A DNA stretch of 41,935 nucleotides from Veillonella sp. R32 (GTDB taxonomy: Bacteria > Bacillota > Negativicutes > Veillonellales > Veillonellaceae), in contig NZ_NMZQ01000024.1 in the NCBI RefSeq assembly GCF_010093125.1, positions 1 through 41,935 on the forward strand, in the 5' to 3' direction. The stretch's first letter is position 1; each line of letters starts with the position of its first letter. Made by a program: the position numbers and the translations under genes. The notes below the pieces were generated by a model. That model did not search any database. It saw only the letters and a list, made by a program, of their open reading frames with translations, and had not been told where the DNA came from. Below, piece after piece: positions 33,156-41,298 of this stretch.

Positions 33156-34400
33156 TTATTGTACTTTATGTAAATAATCATATTGTTCTTGTGTTAAGGC
33201 ATCAATGTCATAGCCCATAGAATGAAGTTTTACCTTAGCAATGCGTTCATCTAATTCATGAGGCAAAATATGAACCGTGCTTTCCATTGTAGTACCATGA
33301 TCAAGTAAGTATTCAGCAGCTAAGGCCTGCATAGCAAAGGATAAGTCCATAATTTCAGCAGGATGACCATCACCGGCTGCTAAGTTGACAAGACGACCAC
33401 CAGCTAATAAGTATAAAGTACGACCATCAGCTAAAGTATAGCCTTCAATATTTTTGCGTACATTTTTGTGAGATACAGCTACCTCTGCCAATTCAACGCC
33501 ATTTACTTCACAATCAAAATGGCCTGCATTACACATAATAGCTTTATCTTTCATGACTTCATAGTGTTCTTTGCGAATTACATCTTTGCAGCCTGTTACG
33601 GTAATGAAAATATCACCAATAGGGGCAGCTTCAATCATAGGCATGACTTTGAAACCATCAAATACAGCTTCAATCGCTTTGATAGGATCTACTTCGGTAA
33701 CAATTACATGGGCACCTAGACCTTTGGCCCGCATTGCTACCCCTTTACCGCACCAGCCATAACCTGCAACCACAACATTTTTACCAGTTACGGTTAAATT
33801 AGTGGTGCGCATAATGCCATCCCATACGGATTGGCCCGTACCATATCGATTATCAAAGAGATATTTACAGTACGAATCATTAACTGCAATCATAGGGAAC
33901 GTCAACTTATGTTCATTGGCTAACGCATGTAAACGATGTACGCCTGTAGTTGTTTCTTCAGAACCGCCAATTAAACGTTCTTTAGCATCAGTACGAGTCG
34001 TGTGCAATAAGTTAACAAGGTCACCACCGTCATCAATAATAATGTGAGGTTTATGATCCAATGCTTTATTTAAGAACATAAAGTATTCTTCTTCAGTGCA
34101 ATCATGCCAAGCATATACGGTAAGCCCCATATCAACTAAAGCAGCTGCTACATCATCTTGCGTGGATAAAGGATTAGATCCGGTTACAATAACATCGGCG
34201 CCCGCTTCTTTTAAAACAGTGGATAGATAAGCCGTTTTAGCTTCCAAATGAACACTAACAACTACCGTTTTACCTTCAAATTTATGACTTGCTTTAAATT
34301 CTTCACGCAAACTATTAAGGGCAGGCATAAAGTTAGATACCCATTCAATTTTTTTGCGACCTTCTGGTGCTAACTTTATGTCTCTAATTAATGATTCCAT
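33156..34400 (-). CDS. ahcY: Adenosylhomocysteinase (SAH hydrolase)
   Basis: 414-residue NAD-dependent enzyme that splits S-adenosylhomocysteine to homocysteine and adenosine. Substrate and NAD sites include GSNPLSTQDDVAAAL, CTEEEYF, IAVNDSYCKYLFDNRYGTGQSVWDGI, and the Rossmann motif VVAGYGWCGKGVAMRAKGLGA followed by VTEVDPIKAIEA. NAGHFDCEVNG and the C-terminal LHSMGYDIDALTQEQYDYL are also seen. Length is slightly short, as in the archaeal/thermophile-type form that lacks a 40-residue insert. Confidence 0.94.
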   Translation of the reverse strand: MESLIRDIKLAPEGRKKIEWVSNFMPALNSLREEFKASHKFEGKTVVVSVHLEAKTAYLSTVLKEAGADVIVTGSNPLSTQDDVAAALVDMGLTVYAWHDCTEEEYFMFLNKALDHKPHIIIDDGGDLVNLLHTTRTDAKERLIGGSEETTTGVHRLHALANEHKLTFPMIAVNDSYCKYLFDNRYGTGQSVWDGIMRTTNLTVTGKNVVVAGYGWCGKGVAMRAKGLGAHVIVTEVDPIKAIEAVFDGFKVMPMIEAAPIGDIFITVTGCKDVIRKEHYEVMKDKAIMCNAGHFDCEVNGVELAEVAVSHKNVRKNIEGYTLADGRTLYLLAGGRLVNLAAGDGHPAEIMDLSFAMQALAAEYLLDHGTTMESTVHILPHELDERIAKVKLHSMGYDIDALTQEQYDYLHKVQ

Positions 34401-34421
34401 GGTAAACCTCTTCTTTCTAAT

Positions 34422-35525
34422 TTATTTACTTAATTTTTTCTGCATATCCGCAATCGTTACATCAAACGGTGCCGTTAATACCCCTTCTTCTGTAATAATC
34501 GCACTGACTAATTCATGGGGGGTTACATCAAAGGCAGGATTTAATACTTCAATATCTGCCGGTGCCGTTGGCAAACCACCAAAACAAAGCACTTCCTCAG
34601 GACTACGCATTTCAATCGGAATTTCGCTCCCTTTTTGTAAGGTAAAATCAAAAGTACTATAAGGAGCGGCCACATAAAATGGTATATTATGTGCGTTAGC
34701 TGCTAAAGCAACGCCATAAGTGCCGATTTTATTGGCTACATCACCATCAGTGGTAATGCGATCAGCCCCCACGATAACAGCATCAATGAGTCCTTGCTGC
34801 ATAGCATAAGCGGCCATATTATCTGTTAATAAGGTAACGGGAATGCCATCATGATGTAATTCAAAAGCAGTTAAACGAGCTCCTTGAAGTAATGGTCGTG
34901 TTTCATCAGCATATACTCGCTCTAATTGACCTTTTGCATGTAGCTCCCGAACTACGCCTAAAGCGGTGCCTAATCCAGCGGTAGCCAAAGCGCCAGCATT
35001 GCAATGCGTTAAAATACGAATGTGTTGCTTCCCTTCAAATAGAGTGGCACCTGCTTTTGCCATAGCTTCATTAAGACGTTGGTCTTCTAAATCAATAGCT
35101 TTTGCTTCCGCCTCTATAAGCGGTAAAGCCGCTACCATAGTATCGCAAGGAAATACAATATTAGTAACAATACGATCAATAGCCCAGGCCAAATTAATAG
35201 CCGTAGGTCTTGTTTCTTTTAAAGTATTGGCAAAGTCTAAGAAATTAGCTCGTTGCGTTACTTCGTCAGGAGCTGATTCAATGGCTTCACGGGCTGCTAA
35301 AATTAAAGCATAGCCTGCAGCCACACCAATGGCTGGTGCCCCACGAACAAGCAGTTTCTTAATCGCTTCAGCAACTTGACGCCAATCTGTACAATCAATA
35401 TATACTTCCTGGGTAGGTAACTTAGTTTGATCGAGTAAAATAAGGGCCTCCCCATTCCAAGTAATACTTTTCATAGATTGACTCTTTAATGTGTTTAAGG
35501 AGCTAACCGCTTCTTGTAAACTCAT
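34422..35525 (-). CDS. mtnA: Methylthioribose-1-phosphate isomerase
   Basis: 367-residue eIF2B-like isomerase converting methylthioribose-1-P to methylthioribulose-1-P. Family blocks are VRGAPAIGVAAGYAL, TRPTAINLAWAIDRI, ILTHCNAGALATAGLGTALGVVR with the catalytic Cys, and VIVGADRITTDGDVANKIGTYGVALAANAHNIPFYVAAPYSTFD with the catalytic Asp. Its ATG overlaps the mtnP stop as ATGA. No later Met-salvage genes (mtnB, mtnD and so on) are in the window. Confidence 0.95.
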   Translation of the reverse strand: MSLQEAVSSLNTLKSQSMKSITWNGEALILLDQTKLPTQEVYIDCTDWRQVAEAIKKLLVRGAPAIGVAAGYALILAAREAIESAPDEVTQRANFLDFANTLKETRPTAINLAWAIDRIVTNIVFPCDTMVAALPLIEAEAKAIDLEDQRLNEAMAKAGATLFEGKQHIRILTHCNAGALATAGLGTALGVVRELHAKGQLERVYADETRPLLQGARLTAFELHHDGIPVTLLTDNMAAYAMQQGLIDAVIVGADRITTDGDVANKIGTYGVALAANAHNIPFYVAAPYSTFDFTLQKGSEIPIEMRSPEEVLCFGGLPTAPADIEVLNPAFDVTPHELVSAIITEEGVLTAPFDVTIADMQKKLSK

Positions 35526-36343
35526 AGTAATTCCCCTTCTTTGCCAAGAGCCGCTTTAAAACCACCATACTCAGCTAAACGATGATGACATGGTAAATCC
35601 TGATCTGGATCTAAGCGTTCAATCGTTTCAAGAATAAGGGCTTTGAAATTATTGGACATTTGCGCCATAATATCGAGTACTTCTTGATGAGTTAATTCTG
35701 TTGGTGAAATGCCGGCGGCGTAATTCGTTACCATAGAAATCGTAGCATAGGCAATTTCTGCTTCCCCTGCTAATACGACTTCTGGTACATTTGTCATCCC
35801 CACCGTATCAGCACCTAACATTTTAAACATCTTAATTTCAGCAGGCGTTTCAAAACGAGGTCCTTCGGTACAAACGTAAGTACCACCATTGTGTAAATCT
35901 ATAGCTAAACTCTTAGCAGCGTCTTCAATGACACTGCGCAAGGCTGGCGAATAGGGATTACCTACGCCAAGATGAACTACTTTTTTGCCATTGCCATCAA
36001 AGAAAGTACTTATACGAGATTTTGTAAAATCTAAGAACTGATCCACTAATACAAAATGACCTGGCGCAAAATCTTGATTTAAAGAGCCCACGGCAGTAGT
36101 GGAAATAATCATAGTAACACCTAATTTTTTAAGGCCCCAAATATTGGCCCGATAATTAATCAAATGAGGCGGAATTGAATGTTTCATGCCATGACGGGCT
36201 AAGAACACCACTTGTTTCCCTTTATAACTGCCCTGTGTATAAGCAATGTCCCCATATGGTGTGGACATGGTTTTCGCTTCAATATTTTCAAACATCGATG
36301 GATCGTACACGCCGGTACCACCAATTACTGCGATTACACCCAT
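35522..36343 (-). CDS. mtnP: MtnP-family purine phosphorylase, probably acting on 5'-methylthioinosine
   Basis: 273 residues from ATG 36343, chosen because GAGGTG precedes it; an in-frame GTG three codons upstream is inside that site. The N-terminus VIAVIGGTGVYDP, RHGMKHSIPPHLINYRANIWGLK and EGPRFETPAEIKMFK place it in the MTAP/PNP II family, and MTNVPEVVLAGEAEIAYA follows. The purine-recognition loop reads VTNYAAG: Asn207 stands where adenine-type MTAPs have Asp (TDYD). Asn at this site goes with 6-oxopurines, and MTI phosphorylase of Pseudomonas has a similar loop as I recall it. With mtaD in the operon, MTI is the likely substrate. Confidence 0.88.
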   Translation of the reverse strand: MGVIAVIGGTGVYDPSMFENIEAKTMSTPYGDIAYTQGSYKGKQVVFLARHGMKHSIPPHLINYRANIWGLKKLGVTMIISTTAVGSLNQDFAPGHFVLVDQFLDFTKSRISTFFDGNGKKVVHLGVGNPYSPALRSVIEDAAKSLAIDLHNGGTYVCTEGPRFETPAEIKMFKMLGADTVGMTNVPEVVLAGEAEIAYATISMVTNYAAGISPTELTHQEVLDIMAQMSNNFKALILETIERLDPDQDLPCHHRLAEYGGFKAALGKEGELL

Positions 36344-36374
36344 TATAGTCACCTCTTTATAAATAAAAACATCC

Positions 36375-36435
36375 TAACAAAAGAAAACTCCAGAGCAAGC
36401 CCTGGAGAATCCATACCTTAGTCACTGCCCTAAGG
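36375..36435 (-). promoter_or_regulatory. Leader of the mtnP operon with terminator-like hairpin
   Basis: The 98-base leader between the promoter and mtnP holds two hairpins. The first is CCTTAG-GGCAGTGA-CTAAGG (36435 to 36416). The second is CTCCAG-GGCTTGCT-CTGGAG (36407 to 36388) followed by TTTTCTTTTGTT, which looks like an intrinsic terminator ahead of the gene. It is therefore a candidate attenuator, riboswitch or small-RNA gene. It does not match SAM-I, SAH, preQ1 or T-box consensus features that I know. No alternative antiterminator pairing was evident by eye. Confidence 0.55.
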
Positions 36436-36447
36436 CTCGTTTATTCT

Positions 36448-36477
36448 ATTGTACCACATTCTAAGAGAATCAGTTAA
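36448..36477 (-). promoter_or_regulatory. Promoter of the mtnP operon
   Basis: On the minus strand TTAACT, an 18-base spacer and TACAAT, with TG one base before the -10 (TGGTACAAT, extended -10). Transcription would begin near 36441. Confidence 0.65.
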
Positions 36478-36486
36478 CATTTGTTT

Positions 36487-36505
36487 TTGCAAGGTAGCCT
36501 TGCAA
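36487..36505. promoter_or_regulatory. Perfect palindrome upstream of the mtnP promoter
   Basis: TTGCAAGG-TAG-CCTTGCAA is a perfect 8-bp inverted repeat ending 10 bases upstream of the -35. The minus-strand side is followed by As rather than Ts, so it is not a normal hslO terminator although it follows that gene. A regulator-binding site is plausible; the regulator is unknown. Confidence 0.5.
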
Positions 36506-36521
36506 TTATCACAAAAAATGA

Positions 36522-37418
36522 TTAATGTACTTCCTGATTACCAGGCTTATTGGTAGCTTCAGCAAAGACTTTTTGCAACTCTTCACGACTAAAATGATAT
36601 TTTTCATTGCAATAATGACAAACTAATTCTGTCGTTTCATCTTTGAGGAGTTCTTCTTTGTCCTGAGGCTGTAGAGTTGCTAAAATTTGTTCGAAACGTT
36701 CACGGCTGCAGGTGCAGTTAAAATGAACGTCCCCTTCATAGACTTGTTCTTTAGTTAAGCCTGCTAACACTTTATCCACTAGCCCCGCTCCATCAGGATG
36801 GGCTTCTAAGTATTTTGAAATAGGGCCCAATTCATTGATATTAGCTTCTACCTGAGCCAACGCTTCATCGGTTGCATCAGGTAAGGCTTGTACTAAGAAA
36901 CCACCAGCCGCTTTGGTTGTTTGATCCGTATTCACTAACACGCCTAAACTAATAGTAGCTGGAATCTGTTCAGAGGTATATAAATAGTAAGCTAAATCTT
37001 CAGCCACTTCTCCCGATTGCATTGGACTTTGCGACGTATAATCTTGACGAAGTTTTGTGAAACGAGTAACTTGTACCTCACCATCATGACCAACGGCAGC
37101 GCCTACATCCAATTTTCCTTCATATTTCAAAGGCACTTCCACATGTGGATTATCCACATAGCCACGCACTGTGTTATCACTGAACGCATCTACATGCACT
37201 ACGCCTAAAGGACCTTTACCATTCAAACGTAAACTTACATTTTCTTCATTTTTAAAATCACCAGCCATCAAAAGCGCACCGGTCATCGTACGACCTAAAG
37301 CCGCCGTTGCTACGGGGCTTAAATTATGACGAACGCGCGCTTCTTCAACCGTATCGGTCGTGACCGCGAACGCTAAACGTACCCCTTCTTTGGTGGTATA
37401 GCGACGAATAAAATCCAT
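36522..37418 (-). CDS. hslO: Hsp33 redox-regulated chaperonin
   Basis: 298-residue Hsp33, a holdase activated by oxidation. The N-terminal domain begins MDFIRRYTTKEGVRLAFAVTTD and has VEEARVRHNLSPVATAALGRTMTGALLM. The zinc/redox switch is at the C-terminus: FNCTCSRERF (CxC) and VCHYCNEKYHFS (CxxC), the four family cysteines. It is transcribed alone or with the riboflavin operon from 108 bases upstream. It sits not far from tpx, another oxidative-stress gene. Confidence 0.96.
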   Translation of the reverse strand: MDFIRRYTTKEGVRLAFAVTTDTVEEARVRHNLSPVATAALGRTMTGALLMAGDFKNEENVSLRLNGKGPLGVVHVDAFSDNTVRGYVDNPHVEVPLKYEGKLDVGAAVGHDGEVQVTRFTKLRQDYTSQSPMQSGEVAEDLAYYLYTSEQIPATISLGVLVNTDQTTKAAGGFLVQALPDATDEALAQVEANINELGPISKYLEAHPDGAGLVDKVLAGLTKEQVYEGDVHFNCTCSRERFEQILATLQPQDKEELLKDETTELVCHYCNEKYHFSREELQKVFAEATNKPGNQEVH

Positions 37419-37526
37419 AAATTCTTACTTCCTTTAACTAAATTTTGACTTCTATATATTTTATAATTTTTGACTTAAAGCACTTGTTACTAAGCATAAC
37501 TTAACATTGCTCTCAGTAATTATAGC

Positions 37527-37985
37527 TTAAATTTGTTCCAACAAATTTACCATTTCAATAGCACCCATGGCACAATCGAAACCTTTATTGCCTGCTTTAG
37601 TACCAGCACGTTCAATAGCTTGTTCAATGTTTTCGGTTGTTAATACACCAAACATAACAGGTACCCCTGTTTCAAGGCTAATATGAGCAATCCCTTTAGA
37701 TACTTCGCTACATACATAATCATAATGTGTAGTGGACCCACGAATTACAGCACCTACACAAATAATGGCGTCATACTTACCGCTGAGGGCTGCTTTTTTA
37801 GCAACTACAGGAATCTCAAAAGCCCCTGGTACCCAAATTGTATTAATATCATCTTCCTTTACATCGTGACGAAGCAACGCATCCATAGCACCACCGATTA
37901 ATTTAGACGTAATAAATTCGTTGAAACGAGAACCAATAATAGCAAAACGTTTACCTGTGCCTAATAATTTACCTTCTGTAATCAT
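37527..37985 (-). CDS. ribH: 6,7-dimethyl-8-ribityllumazine synthase
   Basis: 152-residue lumazine synthase, which condenses the ribityl-aminouracil with dihydroxybutanone phosphate. Blocks are [59 protein letters not shown] with the catalytic His, and [20 protein letters not shown]. The protein normally forms pentamers or 60-mers. It is the last gene of the rib operon, 75 bases after ribBA. Confidence 0.97.
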   Translation of the reverse strand: MITEGKLLGTGKRFAIIGSRFNEFITSKLIGGAMDALLRHDVKEDDINTIWVPGAFEIPVVAKKAALSGKYDAIICVGAVIRGSTTHYDYVCSEVSKGIAHISLETGVPVMFGVLTTENIEQAIERAGTKAGNKGFDCAMGAIEMVNLLEQI

Positions 37986-38015
37986 TTGAAATGCCTCCTA
38001 ATTTTCTAGTTTAGC

Positions 38016-38078
38016 TTATAATAAGTAACTCCATATTATAAAGCCCTATATAAAGTCATATTATAATAAGTGACCCAT
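38016..38078. repeat. Near-duplicate of the ribBA 3' end
   Basis: A 19-base copy starting TTATAATAAGTAACTCCAT at 38016 nearly repeats the ribBA stop region (TTATAATAAGTGACCCAT at 38061), which encodes Met-Gly-His-Leu-Leu-stop on the other strand. The copies are 45 bases apart and lie in the ribBA-ribH gap. It mirrors the tail repeat beside the ACT gene. Confidence 0.5.
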
Positions 38079-39257
38079 TTTTTCTTTTTTAGTTTTTAAA
38101 TATCCTGCATTTACATTATTAGCTTTAACAATGACAGGCACACGTTTTTTTACATCAATGCCCCAATGCGTTAAGCTATCACGTTTCAAAGGATTATTTG
38201 TCAATAAATCAACACTCTTAATGCCTAAGAAACGAATAATTTGAGCAGCCAAAGAGTATTCGCGCATATCTGGCGGGAACCCAAGCTCTACATTCGCTTC
38301 TACTGTATCCAGCCCCTTTTCTTGTAAGGCATACGCTTTAATCTTGTTAGTAAGACCAATGCCTCGCCCTTCTTGACGCATGTAAACTACGACACCACGA
38401 CCCTTAGCTTCAATCGTGCGGAGTGCATTGTGAAGCTGTTCCCCACAATCACAACGTTTAGAACCAAACACATCGCCCGTCAAGCATTCGGAGTGAACAC
38501 GAACCAATACGTCTTCTTGCCCCTTCACATCCCCTTTGACAATAGCTAAATGCTCTTTATGATCCAAATAATTTTTGAAAACAAAAATTTTAAAATCACC
38601 AAATTCAGTTGGTAAATTAGATTCAGCAGCTAATGTAATAATTGGTTCGTGTAATTTACGATATTCAATCAGTTCAGCGACTGATGCAATTTTTAAATCA
38701 TGCTTCTTAGCAAATTCAAGCAAGTCATCAAGACGAGCCATGCTACCATCATCTTTCGTAATTTCGCAAATAACCGAAGCTTCTTTAAGACCTGCTAAGC
38801 GGCATAAATCGATGGACGCTTCCGTATGACCTTGACGCACTAGGACGCCCCCTTCTTTATATTGAAGGGGGAATACATGACCAGGACGGCGGAAATCATC
38901 AGGCCGAGCTTTACCGTCAATTAAAGCGCGAATAGTATAAGCCCGTTCATACGGGGAAACACCGGTCGTAGTATCTACATGGTCTACGGATACAGTAAAA
39001 GCTGTTTCATGATTATCCGTATTCTTTGTCACCATTTGAGGGATTTCTAAACGGTCTAAATCTTCTTTACGCATAGGCGTACATACGATACCACGGGCTT
39101 CTTTTACCATGAAATTAACATTTTCCATAGTGGCAAATTCTGCAGCCACCATAAGATCCCCTTCGTTTTCACGTTTTTCGTCATCCACGATAACTACGGG
39201 TTTACCAACTTTAATATCTGCTAAGACTTCTTCAATCGTATTTAACGTTCTTGTCAT
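38061..39257 (-). CDS. ribBA: Bifunctional DHBP synthase / GTP cyclohydrolase II
   Basis: 398 residues in two domains. RibB (about 1-200) makes 3,4-dihydroxy-2-butanone 4-phosphate: VIVDDEKRENEGDLMVAAEFAT holds its acidic metal motif, with GHTEASIDLCRLAGL later. RibA (about 205-398) opens GTP: HSECLTGDVFGSKRCDCGEQLHNALR holds the three zinc cysteines, followed by VYMRQEGRGIGLTNKI and the C-terminal KKEKMGHLL. Both active sites look complete. It follows ribE by 44 bases. Confidence 0.97.
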   Translation of the reverse strand: MTRTLNTIEEVLADIKVGKPVVIVDDEKRENEGDLMVAAEFATMENVNFMVKEARGIVCTPMRKEDLDRLEIPQMVTKNTDNHETAFTVSVDHVDTTTGVSPYERAYTIRALIDGKARPDDFRRPGHVFPLQYKEGGVLVRQGHTEASIDLCRLAGLKEASVICEITKDDGSMARLDDLLEFAKKHDLKIASVAELIEYRKLHEPIITLAAESNLPTEFGDFKIFVFKNYLDHKEHLAIVKGDVKGQEDVLVRVHSECLTGDVFGSKRCDCGEQLHNALRTIEAKGRGVVVYMRQEGRGIGLTNKIKAYALQEKGLDTVEANVELGFPPDMREYSLAAQIIRFLGIKSVDLLTNNPLKRDSLTHWGIDVKKRVPVIVKANNVNAGYLKTKKEKMGHLL

Positions 39258-39301
39258 AATAATGTCTCCTTATAGCCTCTAAATGAATGGGCCTACCTAA
39301 T

Positions 39302-40015
39302 CTATATAAATCCCTTGGCCGCTAACCAATCTTTGGAGAGGCCTTGTGCCTTAGAACTACCAGTTTTACTTGATGTATGAGCCTTCACCTGCGCACTCGA
39401 AGGCTTCGTTTCAGACGCTCCTTCACTCGGCAAACTCATGAAATGACGAATATATCGACCAGCGATGTCCGTTTCAAGATTTACCACTGTTCCCACGGTA
39501 GCTGAAGCTAAAATTGTATTAGCAATGGTGTGAGGAATGATGGAAATCTCAAAATAAGTAGCTTCTCGCTTAGATACAGTTAAACTAGCGCCATCCACAG
39601 CGATGGACCCTTTATAAATAATATAATCCAGTACATCCGGTGTTGTTTCAATAGTAAAAACTACCGAATTATCAAGCTTGCGAATGTTTCGAATCCGACC
39701 TTGGCCATCTACGTGACCAGCTACCATATGACCGCCAAAACGACCATTAGCCGCCATAGCTCGTTCTAAATTGACCGCTTGCCCAGATGTAAACTTAGCT
39801 AAAGTAGTCATATTCACCGATTCAGGCATTACATCGGCTACGAATTGGTTACCTGTAGACGAGGTGACCGTTAAACAAACACCATTAACTGCAATAGAGC
39901 AGCCAATTTCCATATCTGAGAAAATCCTATGTCCTTGAATCGTAAGTCGCATAGCTTGAGCGCTCCGCTGTACGCTAACAATTTTACCGACTTCTTCAAT
40001 AATTCCGGTAAACAT
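39302..40015 (-). CDS. ribE: Riboflavin synthase alpha chain
   Basis: 237 residues from ATG 40015, chosen because AAGGAG lies 8 bases upstream; the eight-codon upstream extension is inside ribD. The enzyme dismutates two lumazines to riboflavin. Two lumazine-binding repeats are visible: MFTGIIEEVGKIVSV ... VNGVCLTVTS and GHMVAGHVDGQGRI ... KGSIAVDGASLTVSK. Between the repeat end and the last residues (LSKDWLAAKGFI) is an unusual Ser/Thr/Lys-rich linker of about 35 residues, making it longer than the usual 200-220. It overlaps ribD by 20 bases. Confidence 0.95.
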   Translation of the reverse strand: MFTGIIEEVGKIVSVQRSAQAMRLTIQGHRIFSDMEIGCSIAVNGVCLTVTSSTGNQFVADVMPESVNMTTLAKFTSGQAVNLERAMAANGRFGGHMVAGHVDGQGRIRNIRKLDNSVVFTIETTPDVLDYIIYKGSIAVDGASLTVSKREATYFEISIIPHTIANTILASATVGTVVNLETDIAGRYIRHFMSLPSEGASETKPSSAQVKAHTSSKTGSSKAQGLSKDWLAAKGFI

Positions 40016-41168
40016 CTGAGCCACTCCTTTCTGCCACATACGCTTCTAAACGAATATTGTTATCTAATATACAAGCCGATTCAAAGCGCAACGGAACCCC
40101 TTCGGCTAAATGATCAATACCTTGACCATTTACAGCACTCAGAGCCGTTTCACCACCTATGATAAGATTGCCTATATAGGTGACAATCTTATTGAAAGCT
40201 TTTGCCTCTACAAACGAAGCAATTACATGACTGCCCCCTTCTACAAGAACTGAGGTAAAGCCTAGTTTGCCAAGTAATTTTAAAATTTCAATAATATCTA
40301 AGCCGTTAAAGGTAGAATCTACAGCTAAAACCTTTGCTCCTTTGGCAGTGAGAGCCTCTATGCGTTCTTCCTCACAAGCAGGGCTTACTAAAATGTACAC
40401 CGAGCGATTGGGCTGTTCAAATAGCTTAGCATCTAAAGGCGTTCGGCCTAAACTATCGAGAATCACTACATCAGGTTGATGCAAATTTTCAATCTGTAAA
40501 CGACAATTTAAACTTGGATTATCGCTTAATACCGTGCCTATGCCGGTTAAAATCGCATCATGAGTAGCTCGTAAACGATGACCATCTCGCCTTGCCGTTT
40601 CATTGGTAATCCACTGTGAATGACCTGTACGAGTAGCAATTTTACCATCTAACGACATGGCTGATTTTAACGTAACAAAAGGTCGGCCCGTTTTAATAAA
40701 GGTTAAAAATCCTTCAATTAATTTAGCACACTGTGTTGTTAACACACCCGTTGTTACCTCTATGCCTGCTTGCCGAAGCATTTCAATGCCCTTGCCGGCT
40801 ACTAACGGATTAGGATCAACCACGCCAATCACAACCCGTCGAATACCAGCTTCAATAACACGCTTGGCACAAGGTGGTGTCTTACCATAATGAGCACAAG
40901 GTTCTAACGTGACATAGAGCGTAGCGCCACGCGCACTACCCCCCGCTTGTTGCAGAGCATTCACTTCCGCATGAGCTTCACCAGCTTTATGATGAAACCC
41001 TTCACCAACAATCTGACCGTCTTTTACAATAACAGCGCCGACCATTGGGTTGGGATGTGTTTGTCCTGTTGCCTTGGCTGCTAATTCTAACGCTCGCGCC
41101 ATAAAGGACTCGTCTATATTAGCTTGTGTAGCGCTTTGTGTAATTATTTCATTTTGTTCATCTGCCAT
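39996..41168 (-). CDS. ribD: Bifunctional pyrimidine deaminase / reductase RibD
   Basis: 390 residues from ATG 41168; AGGAG lies 8 bases upstream, whereas an ATG six codons earlier has no site. The N-terminal deaminase has GEAHAEVNALQQAG (zinc His and catalytic Glu) and TLYVTLEPCAHYGKTPPC (zinc Cys). The C-terminal NADPH reductase has PFVTLKSAMSLDGKIATRTGHSQWI, DAILTGIGTVLSDNPSL and VLVEGGSHVIASF. It is the first gene after the FMN riboswitch and performs the second and third steps of riboflavin synthesis. Confidence 0.96.
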   Translation of the reverse strand: MADEQNEIITQSATQANIDESFMARALELAAKATGQTHPNPMVGAVIVKDGQIVGEGFHHKAGEAHAEVNALQQAGGSARGATLYVTLEPCAHYGKTPPCAKRVIEAGIRRVVIGVVDPNPLVAGKGIEMLRQAGIEVTTGVLTTQCAKLIEGFLTFIKTGRPFVTLKSAMSLDGKIATRTGHSQWITNETARRDGHRLRATHDAILTGIGTVLSDNPSLNCRLQIENLHQPDVVILDSLGRTPLDAKLFEQPNRSVYILVSPACEEERIEALTAKGAKVLAVDSTFNGLDIIEILKLLGKLGFTSVLVEGGSHVIASFVEAKAFNKIVTYIGNLIIGGETALSAVNGQGIDHLAEGVPLRFESACILDNNIRLEAYVAERSGSDVYRNY

Positions 41169-41189
41169 ACTATGAACTCCTAACATAAA

Positions 41190-41213
41190 AGGGACTATAT
41201 TTCTATAGTCCCT
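41190..41213 (-). terminator. Attenuator terminator of the FMN riboswitch
   Basis: On the minus strand AGGGACTATA-GAAA-TATAGTCCCT followed by TTTA, a 10-bp stem with a tetraloop. It lies between the aptamer and the ribD ribosome-binding site. Part of its 5' arm (GACTATA) is complementary to TATAGTC in the aptamer core, which suggests how FMN controls it. Confidence 0.8.
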
Positions 41214-41298
41214 GAGTTTATTGCGTTATAAATCTCGCTTTCTAAGAGATACTATATTTGAATCTTAGTATCACTATTAGAAGGCGAACTCATACCGT

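Noticed and set aside
36349-36414. A 21-codon leader peptide ahead of mtnP
   Set aside because: The only upstream AAGG is one base from the ATG, and the peptide has no run of regulatory codons such as Met. Kept only as a remark in the leader finding.
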